Shown here in pieces: positions 1 to 5,256 of a stretch of DNA of 11,700 nt. Under the pieces are notes generated by a model that saw only the letters and a program-made list of their open reading frames with translations, was not told the DNA's origin and searched no databases. The stretch lies in contig JAPDJZ010000157.1 in assembly GCA_029258815.1 (NCBI GenBank), positions 1-11,700 of the forward strand, in the 5' to 3' direction. The DNA comes from an archaeon (lineage in GTDB: Archaea > Thermoproteota > Nitrososphaeria_A > Caldarchaeales > Wolframiiraptoraceae). Each line of letters starts with the position of its first letter. Positions within the stretch are counted from its first letter, which is position 1. The translations under genes were made by a program, and so were the position numbers.

Positions 1-603
1 TTCAAAGCCGTTCCGGGCGGATACCACTTCGGGGTCGAAGTATATCCAGCGAACATAACCTTGGGAAATGGATCTTCCGCGGTCGTAACGCTCAGGCTAA
101 AGGCGGAACTGCTTGAAACTCCCGAGAACGGGCTTATTTTGATAGTTGGGGATCCGAGCGCATGTACGATGACTAACGCGACCACGAGAACCAGAATAAG
201 CAACATAACCTACACCACTACGGAGATCGTTGGAGGAAAGACAACTCGGGTGGTAACGGTTGTTACGCGGCTTATATGTATTGGGATTCGGTGTTGGCCT
301 CTCTATGGAACTATAACTTACGTTGCTGAGCCTACGACCATGACCCTGCTCTATGACATGAGCGTTATCTACACCACCGAGACCTCGAATAGAACCGATT
401 ACTGGGTTAGGACTCCGAAGCCGATAACCCTAACCTTCACGACGAAGACCAGAGCGACCATAACGACCCCCATCACGATAAGGGCTAGAGCGCTCGACTA
501 CTGGGACGAGAGCGTCGAGTGCTTCATCTGGTTTAAGGTGCTTAACGCTACGAGCGGCAGCAGGCTGGCCGAGGCGGGTCTCAGGGTTGAGGCGGCGCCC
601 TAG
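1..603 (+). CDS. Thr-rich, probably secreted/surface protein, 3' part only
   Basis: The frame is open from base 1 to the TAG at 601-603, so this is the last 200 residues of a longer gene whose start lies outside the window; the TTG at 61 is only an internal codon. The visible part is rich in Thr, Val and Ile with alternating hydrophobic and hydroxyl residues, as in extracellular beta-sandwich proteins. It carries six N-X-S/T sequons, the archaeal S-layer/pilin glycosylation pattern, and four Cys. There is no C-terminal membrane anchor: it ends in a short polar stretch. A signal peptide cannot be judged without the N-terminus. I do not recognise the family. Location outside the membrane is inferred from composition only; it could also be one domain of a large adhesin-like or substrate-binding protein. 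Composition differs from the Glu/Arg/Leu-rich cytosolic proteins elsewhere in the window. Confidence 0.75.
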   Translation, partial: FKAVPGGYHFGVEVYPANITLGNGSSAVVTLRLKAELLETPENGLILIVGDPSACTMTNATTRTRISNITYTTTEIVGGKTTRVVTVVTRLICIGIRCWPLYGTITYVAEPTTMTLLYDMSVIYTTETSNRTDYWVRTPKPITLTFTTKTRATITTPITIRARALDYWDESVECFIWFKVLNATSGSRLAEAGLRVEAAP

Positions 604-663
604 CCCCTCTCCCCGGGAAAGCTATTTCAGGAACATAGCCAACCTTAGCCCACCGGATATTCG

Positions 664-668
664 GGAGG
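664..668 (+). promoter_or_regulatory. Shine-Dalgarno site of the DUF6485-type gene
   Basis: GGAGG lies nine bases before the ATG at 678 and fits the archaeal 16S 3' end. It supports 678 as the start and shows that this gene, unlike several neighbours, is translated with a leader. Confidence 0.6.
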
Positions 669-677
669 CGATTCGTC

Positions 678-890
678 ATGGCGCCTAGAATCTGCAAGCA
701 GGAGGAGAACCTGAAGAACTGCCCGTGCACGTGGGAGCCCTGCGATAAGAAGGGGATCTGCTGCGAGTGCATTAGATACCACTGGAGCCGCGGAGAGCTT
801 CCAGCCTGCTTCTTCCCGCCCGAGATCGAGCGGACCTACGATCGATCGCTGAAGAGGTTCATCGAGTATTGGAGTAAGCGGATAAAGTAG
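678..890 (+). CDS. Small Cys-rich DUF6485-type protein
   Basis: A 70-residue protein with eight Cys (C6, C15, C17, C22, C28, C29, C31, C44) and H35. The core reads CPC, EPC, GICCEC, then a Tyr-His-X-Ser-Arg and Leu-Pro-Ala-Cys-Phe-Phe segment, and the C-terminus has the ERTYDRS motif. This order matches my memory of DUF6485, a short family found in anaerobic bacteria and archaea with no established function. The Cys spacing suggests a bound metal (zinc or Fe-S), which is inference. The length is normal for the family and the protein is complete. The start is ATG with a GGAGG site nine bases upstream. It is separated by 74 bp from the surface-protein gene and by 89 bp from the isomerase-like gene, which has its own promoter, so it is probably a single-gene unit or follows the upstream gene. 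Confidence 0.85.
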   Translation: MAPRICKQEENLKNCPCTWEPCDKKGICCECIRYHWSRGELPACFFPPEIERTYDRSLKRFIEYWSKRIK

Positions 891-950
891 CGCCGATCGC
901 TCCGAGAAGCCTGCAGCTATCTCTTCTTCCTCCGATTTTTCTGGGAACGC

Positions 951-956
951 TTTTAT
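951..956 (+). promoter_or_regulatory. TATA element of the isomerase-like gene (leaderless)
   Basis: TTTTAT is preceded by a purine-rich GGGAACG that could serve as a BRE. Its centre is about 26 bp before the ATG at 980. No Shine-Dalgarno site precedes that ATG, so transcription and translation probably start at the same base. Confidence 0.65.
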
Positions 957-979
957 CCTCATCTCACCTTACTTCGCTC

Positions 980-2353
980 ATGGATAAAGGGCTGAAGGTT
1001 CTCAACGTCTTCTTGGGGAGTAGGGCTAGGAGGGGCTGGCCGTCCCCAGACTACGACTACGAGCGGAGGGCCGAGGAGCTGGCCCGAGAGCTCGAGGAGC
1101 TTAAGAAGTCTCTAGGCTTCCCGCTCGAATTCGAGAACAGAATCGCGTCCTCGCTCGACGACATCAATAGGCTTGAGCGGGAGATCGGGGAGGATGTCGA
1201 CGCGATCTTCGCGTACATACTCACGTCCGAGAGCACGAGATACACGTATTGGGCTTGTAGGAGGATCTCGGATCTAGGCTACGATTACATCCACAAGTAT
1301 GGGGGCTATAACATCCCGACCGTCTTCGTAATCGACCTCTACGGCGGAGACATATCCGGCCTTCCGGTGATAGAGGATTTGGAGAGGCTCGGGAGAAGGT
1401 TCCTCGTCGTCTCCTCGAGCAAGCTTGAGGACGTTGGGAGGGCTTTAAGAATCGTTTACGCCGCTAAGATGCTGCGCGAGTCCAAGATCCTTCTGATAAC
1501 TAGGAGGGACGCGAACCCCGCGAAATACCTAAGCGAATCCTACATTCATAGAATCGGCGAGAGGTTCGGAACCCGGGTGGAATACGTGGATTACGGGGAG
1601 GTCGGGAGGCTCTATGATCGAGCGGACGAGGCGGAGGCGGAGAGGCTCGCGGAGAAGCTGATCGGGGAGGCGAAGGAGGTTAGGGAGGCTTCGAGAGAGG
1701 ATATCGTTAAAGCCGCTAGGATGTATCTCGCCCTTAGAAAGCTTCTCGAGGAAAGGGCCGCGAACGCTCTCGCGATAGACTGCCTAGGCTGGCTCGAATA
1801 TGAGAAGTCCCCGCCACCCATGACGCCCTGCATAGCCCTATCGATCCTGAACGACGAAGGCTACGTGGCGGCTTGCGAAGCCGACCTCCACTCCGCGCTA
1901 ACCATGCTAATCTTCAGATACCTCGCCGACGTACCATCCTTCATCTCCGACCCGGTCGTCGACACGGGAACGAATACGGTGATCCACTGCCACTGCACGG
2001 CTCCGAGGCTCATGGACGGGAAAACCATCTCTCCCTATAGGATTAGAAGCCACGCCGATAGCGGGGAAGGGGTGAGCATTCAGGTCTACATGAGGGAGGG
2101 CGAGCTCGTTACGGTCGGGAAGCTCGTGGAGGGCCTCGACGAACTCCTCGCCGCGAGGGGGAAGATAGTCGAGAACGTCGAGGTCGATAGAGGGTGTAGG
2201 ACGAAGGTTAGGGTAACCGTGGGGGATTCGCGGAAATACCTCTACCGGTATCGAGGCGGCTTGCACAGGGTCTTAGCCTACGGCGACCATCTAGACCGGC
2301 TAAGAGACCTAGGAAGACTATTAGGCTTCAGGCTGGAGCTGGAGGGCGAGTAG
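980..2353 (+). CDS. L-fucose/L-arabinose isomerase superfamily protein, substrate unknown
   Basis: A 457-residue cytosolic protein with no signal peptide or membrane segment. Residues about 1-165 form an alpha/beta N-terminal region, about 165-260 a second region with a charged helical part (215-258), and about 262-457 the isomerase-like C-terminal region. Recognisable landmarks are AIDCLG (265-270), a Pro-rich turn before CIAL (284-287), CEADLHSALTM (299-309, with E300 and D302 as likely metal ligands), a HCHC cluster (336-339) followed by Thr-Ala-Pro-Arg, and a C-terminal LHRVLAYGD segment (428-436). These fit the FucI/AraA-like superfamily, whose members interconvert aldoses and ketoses using a divalent metal bound by Glu, Asp and His. 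The substrate cannot be inferred: no kinase, aldolase or sugar transporter gene adjoins it. Start is ATG at 980, backed by a TATA element with leaderless spacing. Confidence 0.8.
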   Translation: MDKGLKVLNVFLGSRARRGWPSPDYDYERRAEELARELEELKKSLGFPLEFENRIASSLDDINRLEREIGEDVDAIFAYILTSESTRYTYWACRRISDLGYDYIHKYGGYNIPTVFVIDLYGGDISGLPVIEDLERLGRRFLVVSSSKLEDVGRALRIVYAAKMLRESKILLITRRDANPAKYLSESYIHRIGERFGTRVEYVDYGEVGRLYDRADEAEAERLAEKLIGEAKEVREASREDIVKAARMYLALRKLLEERAANALAIDCLGWLEYEKSPPPMTPCIALSILNDEGYVAACEADLHSALTMLIFRYLADVPSFISDPVVDTGTNTVIHCHCTAPRLMDGKTISPYRIRSHADSGEGVSIQVYMREGELVTVGKLVEGLDELLAARGKIVENVEVDRGCRTKVRVTVGDSRKYLYRYRGGLHRVLAYGDHLDRLRDLGRLLGFRLELEGE

Positions 2354-2388
2354 CAGGCAGTCGAGATGAGCCGCCGGAGAGAAAACCC

Positions 2389-2396
2389 AAAAATAC
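2389..2396 (+). promoter_or_regulatory. TATA element of tRNA-Gly
   Basis: AAAAATAC is centred about 28 bp before the mature tRNA 5' end at 2421, the normal spacing for an archaeal tRNA promoter, and would place the transcript start at or just before base 2421. Confidence 0.5.
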
Positions 2397-2420
2397 GCCC
2401 ACGAAGAATATAGAAGGCAG

Positions 2421-2497
2421 GCGGCCGTCGTCTAGCCTGGAAGGACGCTGGCCTTCCGAGCCAGCGGTCCCGGGTTCAAATCCCGGCGGCCGCACCA
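2421..2497 (+). tRNA. tRNA-Gly(TCC), CCA encoded
   Basis: A complete cloverleaf folds by eye. The acceptor stem 2421-2427 pairs with 2487-2493 (seven perfect pairs); the D stem 2430-2433 pairs with 2443-2446; the anticodon stem 2448-2452 pairs with 2460-2464 around the loop CTTCCGA, giving anticodon TCC at 2455-2457; the T stem 2470-2474 pairs with 2482-2486 around the loop TTCAAAT. The discriminator base is A2494 and CCA (2495-2497) is in the DNA. No intron is seen. A 30-bp exact copy of its 3' end lies 1,022 bp downstream, indicating that this gene has served as an integration site. Confidence 0.97.
2468..2497 (+). repeat. Direct repeat, copy 1 (attL-like, within tRNA-Gly)
   Basis: These thirty bases cover the last variable-loop base, the T arm, the 3' acceptor strand and CCA. 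They are identical to 3490-3519. In the integration reading this is the copy that keeps the tRNA functional. Confidence 0.8.
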
Positions 2498-2507
2498 ATT
2501 TTGTTTC
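2498..2507 (+). terminator. T-rich stretch after tRNA-Gly
   Basis: The tRNA is followed at once by ATTTTGTTTC, a short U-rich run of the sort that ends archaeal transcripts. There is no hairpin other than the tRNA itself, so this is a weak call. Confidence 0.3.
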
Positions 2508-2544
2508 TGCTATGAGGTCTGGCCATATAGCTCTGATAAGCTGA

Positions 2545-2751
2545 GGGCCTCTAGACGCTAGGCTTAAGCTCAGGATTTGGAGGGGCAGGGTCATTAAGGT
2601 GGTTAATTATCAGACTGGATCTAGCTTCACGCCTACGGATAGGTTGTATGAGGCTCTACCTCCGGGTAAGCGGAGAAGCCGGAGCGGTAGGATCTACTGG
2701 GAGAGATGGCTAGGCAGATCGCCATCCGGGATGACCTGTATAATGCCCTGA
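2545..2751 (+). pseudogene. Small degraded ORF inside the tRNA-Gly insert
   Basis: The frame is open from 2545 to the TGA at 2749-2751 with no convincing start; GTC at 2590 is not a start, and TTG/GTG candidates lie in other frames. The product contains VIKVVNYQTGSSFTPTD followed by a Leu-Tyr-Glu-Ala-Leu-Pro-Pro-Gly-Lys-Arg segment and ends in a Tyr-Trp-Glu-Arg stretch. The basic, Ser/Arg-rich C-terminal part looks like real coding sequence rather than noise. I recall similar short basic tails in archaeal element-encoded proteins but cannot name a family. It is probably a remnant; a functional short gene is possible. Confidence 0.3.
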
Positions 2752-2872
2752 ATCGGTTTAGGGGTTCTAGGTTAAGGAGGCTAAGGCCGTTACAGGCGTA
2801 ACAGGAGATAAGAAGCTGCCGAGCTACCTCCAAAATAACCCTTGGGTTGAGATTCTCTCGGAGAGGGGGTAG
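2706..2872 (+). pseudogene. Frameshifted small gene, possible antitoxin-like remnant
   Basis: From ATG 2706 one frame reads MARQIAIRDDLYNALNRFRG before running into Arg/Leu-rich sequence and a TAA at 2799-2801. A second frame, open from 2771 to the TAG at 2870-2872, reads VKEAKAV and ends LPSYLQNNPWVEILSERG. One indel near 2771-2798 would join them into a protein of about 55 residues. The N-terminal part resembles the start of short archaeal antitoxins (a beta strand, then Asp-Asp-Leu-Tyr and a helix), so a decayed VapB-like or ribbon-helix-helix gene is possible; that is inference. The stop lies two bases from the end of the convergent toxin gene. Confidence 0.35.
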
Positions 2873-2874
2873 TC

Positions 2875-3135
2875 TTACTTTTTGTAGGCTTTTCTCCTAT
2901 GCGAGATCCTCAGTATCGCTATGGTTCTCTCTTCTAGGTCTAGTATGAATTCTATTCGGTAGTCTCCGATCCGCCTCCTATATGCCTCTTCCCCTCTTAT
3001 TTTTCGGACGTCGCCGGCGAATGGAGAGCTTTCCATCTCCTTGAGGGCTTCCAGAATTCTGGCCTGAACGTCTTTAGGCAGGTGTTTCAGCTCTTTTACG
3101 GCTTTTCTATGGATTATGACTCGGAAATAGCTCAT
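2875..3135 (-). CDS. RelE/ParE-family toxin
   Basis: An 86-residue basic protein with the RelE/ParE fold pattern: an N-terminal strand, two helices (residues about 10-34), then a beta sheet ending in a basic tail. Typical features are the early helix with HLPKDVQARILEAL, K45, the strand YRRRIGDYRIEF (52-63), and the C-terminal Ile-Ser-His-Arg-Arg-Lys-Ala-Tyr (77-84). R54, R60, R80/R81 and Y84 sit where RelE ribonucleases carry their catalytic and mRNA-binding residues. In the family, RelE members cut mRNA in the ribosomal A site while ParE members poison gyrase; the Arg/His/Tyr tail favours the RelE side, but this is inference. The ATG overlaps the antitoxin stop by four bases (ATGA), so the pair is translationally coupled. 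It sits inside the tRNA-Gly insert, near a decayed small gene. Confidence 0.88.
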   Translation of the reverse strand: MSYFRVIIHRKAVKELKHLPKDVQARILEALKEMESSPFAGDVRKIRGEEAYRRRIGDYRIEFILDLEERTIAILRISHRRKAYKK

Positions 3136-3329
3136 TTCTCGTGCTCAAGCTCCTCGAGGGGGATGAACTCCTCAGCCCGCCTCTCCCGGTAGTCTCTAAT
3201 CCTAGAGCGGAGTTCAGTCCGCTCCTCCTCGGATAACTCTTCTCCCAAAGCTCTTTCTAGGGCTTCGAGCCTCTCCCTGATCAGCTTAAGCTCTCGGAGA
3301 ACTTGATCGATCTTAGACTCTAGGCTCAC
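3132..3329 (-). CDS. Antitoxin partner of the RelE/ParE toxin (GTG start)
   Basis: A 65-residue, strongly charged and mainly helical protein. Residues 3-29 form a heptad-like helix, 30-52 a second Glu/Arg-rich helix, and the tail (53-65) contains EEFIPLEEL, the kind of acidic-hydrophobic segment that wraps a RelE toxin. A longer frame exists from 3422, but I reject that start. A TATA element (3352-3359) lies inside the longer version, centred about 26 bp before the GTG at 3329, the same leaderless spacing as at 980. In addition, the extra 31 residues look unlike the rest. No Shine-Dalgarno site precedes the GTG. No separate DNA-binding domain is obvious, so autoregulation, common in this class, cannot be judged. 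It shares an operon with the toxin (ATGA overlap). Confidence 0.8.
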   Translation of the reverse strand: MSLESKIDQVLRELKLIRERLEALERALGEELSEEERTELRSRIRDYRERRAEEFIPLEELEHEK

Positions 3330-3351
3330 GGAGAGGAGCTGATCACGAGAG

Positions 3352-3359
3352 TATTTAAA
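3352..3359 (-). promoter_or_regulatory. TATA element of the toxin-antitoxin operon
   Basis: On the minus strand TTTAAATA lies in a longer A/T run, centred about 26 bp before the GTG at 3329. It implies a leaderless antitoxin transcript and decides the start. Confidence 0.65.
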
Positions 3360-3474
3360 AATAGAGAGTTTTAGCCAGCTTAAGCCATCGACTCCCTTTC
3401 CGCATATTAGTTCTTTTTCCACATATTGGGTGCTGGAGGCTGAGTATTCTCTATCGGTCTAAGGCGGCTATAAT

Positions 3475-3519
3475 CTTCGGAGCAGCGGTTCCCGGGTTCA
3501 AATCCCGGCGGCCGCACCA
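3475..3519 (+). repeat. Displaced tRNA-Gly 3' half (attR-like, copy 2)
   Basis: The last 30 bases (3490-3519) match the tRNA 3' end exactly, including CCA. Similarity continues leftward to the anticodon loop with a few small differences: CTTCGGAGC then AGCGGT here, against CTTCCGAGCC then AGCGGT in the tRNA. No 5' half able to pair is present: bases 3470-3474 (ATAAT) cannot pair with 3482-3486 (GCAGC), so this is not a functional tRNA. It ends six bases before the stop end of the nitrilase-fold gene, so before insertion that gene would have ended just after tRNA-Gly, tail to tail. Confidence 0.8.
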
Positions 3520-3525
3520 GCTTCT

Positions 3526-4347
3526 TTATGGTTCTTGGCTTACGTAGGCTTTCAGGAGTTGCTCGGCGTCCTCCCTCCTCGCGTCTCTTAGAAGCGGCCT
3601 AGAGTATCTTATTCTCTCGACCTCGTCTAGATCCAGCTCGACCACCCTCGGATCCTCCTTAATCCGGGAGCATTTCGCGATTACCTCGCCCAGCGGGGAG
3701 ACCGCCATGGATCCGCCTCCAAATCCTATTCCATCGTAGGTTCCCGCCTGATTGACCCAGATGAGGAAGCACGTGTTCTCTAAGGCTCTTGATTGGCAGA
3801 TCTTCTCGAAGAGAGGGGTCGAGGAGTCGGGCGAGGCCGCAGCTATGATCAGCATCGTCGCCCCCATCAGCGAATACGCTCTGAAGATCTCGGGGAAAAA
3901 CGCGTCATAGCATATTCCGAGGCCTATGCCGGCTCCCTTAAGCCTCCAGAGCCTCAGAGAGCCCGAGTGGGGCTTGAACCAGCGGCATTCGTCGAAGAGC
4001 GAGAAGGTCGGCAGATGCCTCTTCCTATAGACGACCTCTTCGCCCGAGGGCTGCACGGCTATAAGGGAGTTGTAGAGGTAGCCTCTCGGGCTCCTCTCGG
4101 GGAACCCCACGACTATCCCCACGCCCTTCTCCTCGGCGATCTTCTTAAGCTCCTCTAGGTGCGGGTTTTCGCCGGGGGTCATGGCCAGCCTGAAGAGCAT
4201 GTCCTTCGCGTAGTAGCCCGTGAGGAAGAGCTCCGGGAATACTGCTAAATCGACCTCCTTGGCCTGATCGATCGCCGAGCTAAGCTTCTCGAGGTTTCCC
4301 TTAACGTCTCCGAGCCTTGGGGAGAGCTGTCCGAGAAGAACCCTCAT
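3526..4347 (-). CDS. Nitrilase-fold amidohydrolase, likely glutaminase partner of NadE
   Basis: A 273-residue carbon-nitrogen hydrolase with the full Glu-Lys-Cys triad: E39 in AVFPELFLTGY, K109 in VYRKRHLP, and C146 in GIGLGICYD. The length is normal for a single-domain member. It opens with RVLLGQLSPRLGDVKGN and has TGYYAKDML (43-51) and PTFSLFDECRWF (113-124). These resemble the N-terminal glutaminase domain of glutamine-dependent NAD+ synthetases more than aliphatic nitrilases. It is divergent from a stand-alone nadE 71 bp away, so I infer that it releases ammonia from glutamine for NadE. Other options are an omega-amidase or another amide hydrolase. Start ATG 4347; a weak TATA-like CTTAAG about 27 bp upstream would make it leaderless. 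The stop lies six bases from the displaced tRNA fragment. Confidence 0.85.
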   Translation of the reverse strand: MRVLLGQLSPRLGDVKGNLEKLSSAIDQAKEVDLAVFPELFLTGYYAKDMLFRLAMTPGENPHLEELKKIAEEKGVGIVVGFPERSPRGYLYNSLIAVQPSGEEVVYRKRHLPTFSLFDECRWFKPHSGSLRLWRLKGAGIGLGICYDAFFPEIFRAYSLMGATMLIIAAASPDSSTPLFEKICQSRALENTCFLIWVNQAGTYDGIGFGGGSMAVSPLGEVIAKCSRIKEDPRVVELDLDEVERIRYSRPLLRDARREDAEQLLKAYVSQEP

Positions 4348-4371
4348 CCCCGATCACATCCAGATAATAGC

Positions 4372-4377
4372 CTTAAG
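4372..4377. promoter_or_regulatory. Possible shared TATA-like element between the nitrilase gene and nadE
   Basis: CTTAAG is palindromic. It is centred about 27 bp before the minus-strand ATG at 4347 and about 44 bp before the plus-strand ATG at 4419. It could drive both genes: leaderless to the left, and with a leader of about 18 nt containing AGGTGG to the right. The sequence is a weak TATA match. Confidence 0.3.
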
Positions 4378-4406
4378 AGATGGGGGTTCCCCGGAATTTA
4401 TGGATT

Positions 4407-4412
4407 AGGTGG
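4407..4412 (+). promoter_or_regulatory. Shine-Dalgarno-like site deciding the nadE start
   Basis: AGGTGG lies six bases before the ATG at 4419. The upstream in-frame ATG at 4380 has no such site. Confidence 0.5.
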
Positions 4413-4418
4413 CTCCGC

Positions 4419-5249
4419 ATGGTGGTTTCCCCGCTCGATTACGACTACGCGGCTAAGCGGATCATGAGTTTCATAAGGGATTCCGTGAAGAAGGCTGGGG
4501 CGGCCGGAGTGGTGATCGGGCTGAGCGGCGGATTGGACTCCTCGGTAACCGCGGTTCTAGCGGTCAGAGCTTTGGGGAGAAGCGGGGTAACGGGCTTGAT
4601 CCTGCCGGATCCGGAGACGACCCCGGTGGAGGACGTTAGGGACGCTGAGGAGCTCGCTAGGAGCCTGGGGATAACCCGCTTCCAAATAGACATACGCGAC
4701 ATCCTCGAAGCCTACGAGAGGTCACTACCATTCTACAAGGAGCATAGGATCGCGAATGGGAACCTTCGAGCGAGGATCCGGATGACGATACTCTACTATT
4801 ACGCCAACATCTCGAATAGGCTCGTGTGCGGGACGAGCGATAAAAGCGAACTCCTCCTCGGATACTATACGAAGTATGGAGACGGCGGGGCGGACATCCT
4901 GCCCATAGGAGATCTCTACAAGACTCAGGTCAGGGAGCTTGCAAGGAGGCTCGGTCTCCCGAAGAAGCTCTGCGAGAAGCCGAGCAGCCCTAGGCTCTGG
5001 CCGGGTCAGATGGCGGAATCCGAGCTCGGGATGGCGTACGAGGAGATAGACGAGATACTCCACCTATACGTTGAGCGAGGTAAATCCGCCGGGGAGATCG
5101 TCGAGGAGGCCGGGATAAGCCTCGAGAAGGTGCGGGAGGTCATCGAGAGGGTTCATCGAAGCGAGCATAAACGCCTCCCACCGCCTATAGCGAGGGTCTC
5201 GAAATTCACGATAGGCCAAGAATGGAGGATGCCTTGGAACCTCCGCTAG
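4419..5249 (+). CDS. nadE: NAD+ synthetase, stand-alone synthetase domain
   Basis: A 276-residue N-type ATP pyrophosphatase that adenylates nicotinic acid adenine dinucleotide and amidates it to NAD+, the last step of NAD synthesis. Landmarks are the PP-loop SGGLDSS (36-42), GNLRARIRM (114-122), GTSDKSELLLGYYTKYGDGG (138-157) with the PIGDLYKTQV segment after it, and then a Lys-Pro-Ser segment leading into GQMAESELGMAYEEID. The length fits ammonia-dependent enzymes with no fused glutaminase domain. One oddity is GQMAESELG where many relatives have an acidic pair (GQ-x-Asp-Glu). Start: I prefer ATG 4419, which has an AGGTGG site six bases upstream and begins MVVSPLDYDYA like relatives; ATG 4380 would add 13 atypical residues. 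It is divergent from the nitrilase-fold gene, a likely ammonia supplier. Confidence 0.95.
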   Translation: MVVSPLDYDYAAKRIMSFIRDSVKKAGAAGVVIGLSGGLDSSVTAVLAVRALGRSGVTGLILPDPETTPVEDVRDAEELARSLGITRFQIDIRDILEAYERSLPFYKEHRIANGNLRARIRMTILYYYANISNRLVCGTSDKSELLLGYYTKYGDGGADILPIGDLYKTQVRELARRLGLPKKLCEKPSSPRLWPGQMAESELGMAYEEIDEILHLYVERGKSAGEIVEEAGISLEKVREVIERVHRSEHKRLPPPIARVSKFTIGQEWRMPWNLR

Positions 5250-5256
5250 GCATTCC

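Larger units (their letters stand above)
2498..3519. mobile_element. Putative minimal or decayed tRNA-Gly-integrated element with a toxin-antitoxin cassette
   Basis: This 1,022-bp segment runs from the base after the intact tRNA-Gly to the end of a displaced 3' tRNA fragment (3475-3519). An intact tRNA at one end and an orphan 3' half in the same orientation at the other is the layout left by site-specific integration into a tRNA gene. Inside are decayed small ORFs (2545-2872, plus strand) and a RelE/ParE-type pair (2875-3329, minus strand). The segment also looks locally A+T richer: 3361-3420 is about 42% G+C, against 58% in 7621-7680. No integrase, replication gene or transposase is present, so the element cannot move by itself and is either a remnant or a cassette mobilised in trans. 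The alternative is a decayed tandem tRNA copy with unrelated genes between. Confidence 0.55.

Noticed and set aside
2633..2833. Minus-strand open frame of 66 codons in the tRNA-Gly insert
   Set aside because: It lies opposite the plus-strand remnants, has no promoter or ribosome site, and its Ser/Arg/Leu composition looks like antisense of coding sequence.
3132..3422. 96-residue antitoxin starting at 3422
   Set aside because: The TATA element lies inside it, and the first 31 residues do not resemble the charged helical protein that follows.
3443..3519. A second complete tRNA gene ending in the same T arm and CCA
   Set aside because: No 5' acceptor strand or D stem of the right length pairs with it, and the bases flanking the anticodon-like loop (ATAAT against GCAGC) do not pair. 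GCGGCTA at 3464-3470 resembles the acceptor strand but is far too close to the T arm. I read it as a displaced or decayed fragment.
3793..4158. Plus-strand open frame of 121 codons inside the nitrilase-fold gene
   Set aside because: It is antisense to a gene with a complete catalytic triad; the product is low in recognisable features. The same applies to the long antisense frames at 1907-2266, 4725-5063, 8904-9305, 9562-9942 and 10855-11412, which arise from high G+C and codon bias.
4380..4418. nadE starting at the ATG at 4380
   Set aside because: It has no ribosome site and adds 13 atypical residues; ATG 4419 has AGGTGG at good spacing and a family-like N-terminus.
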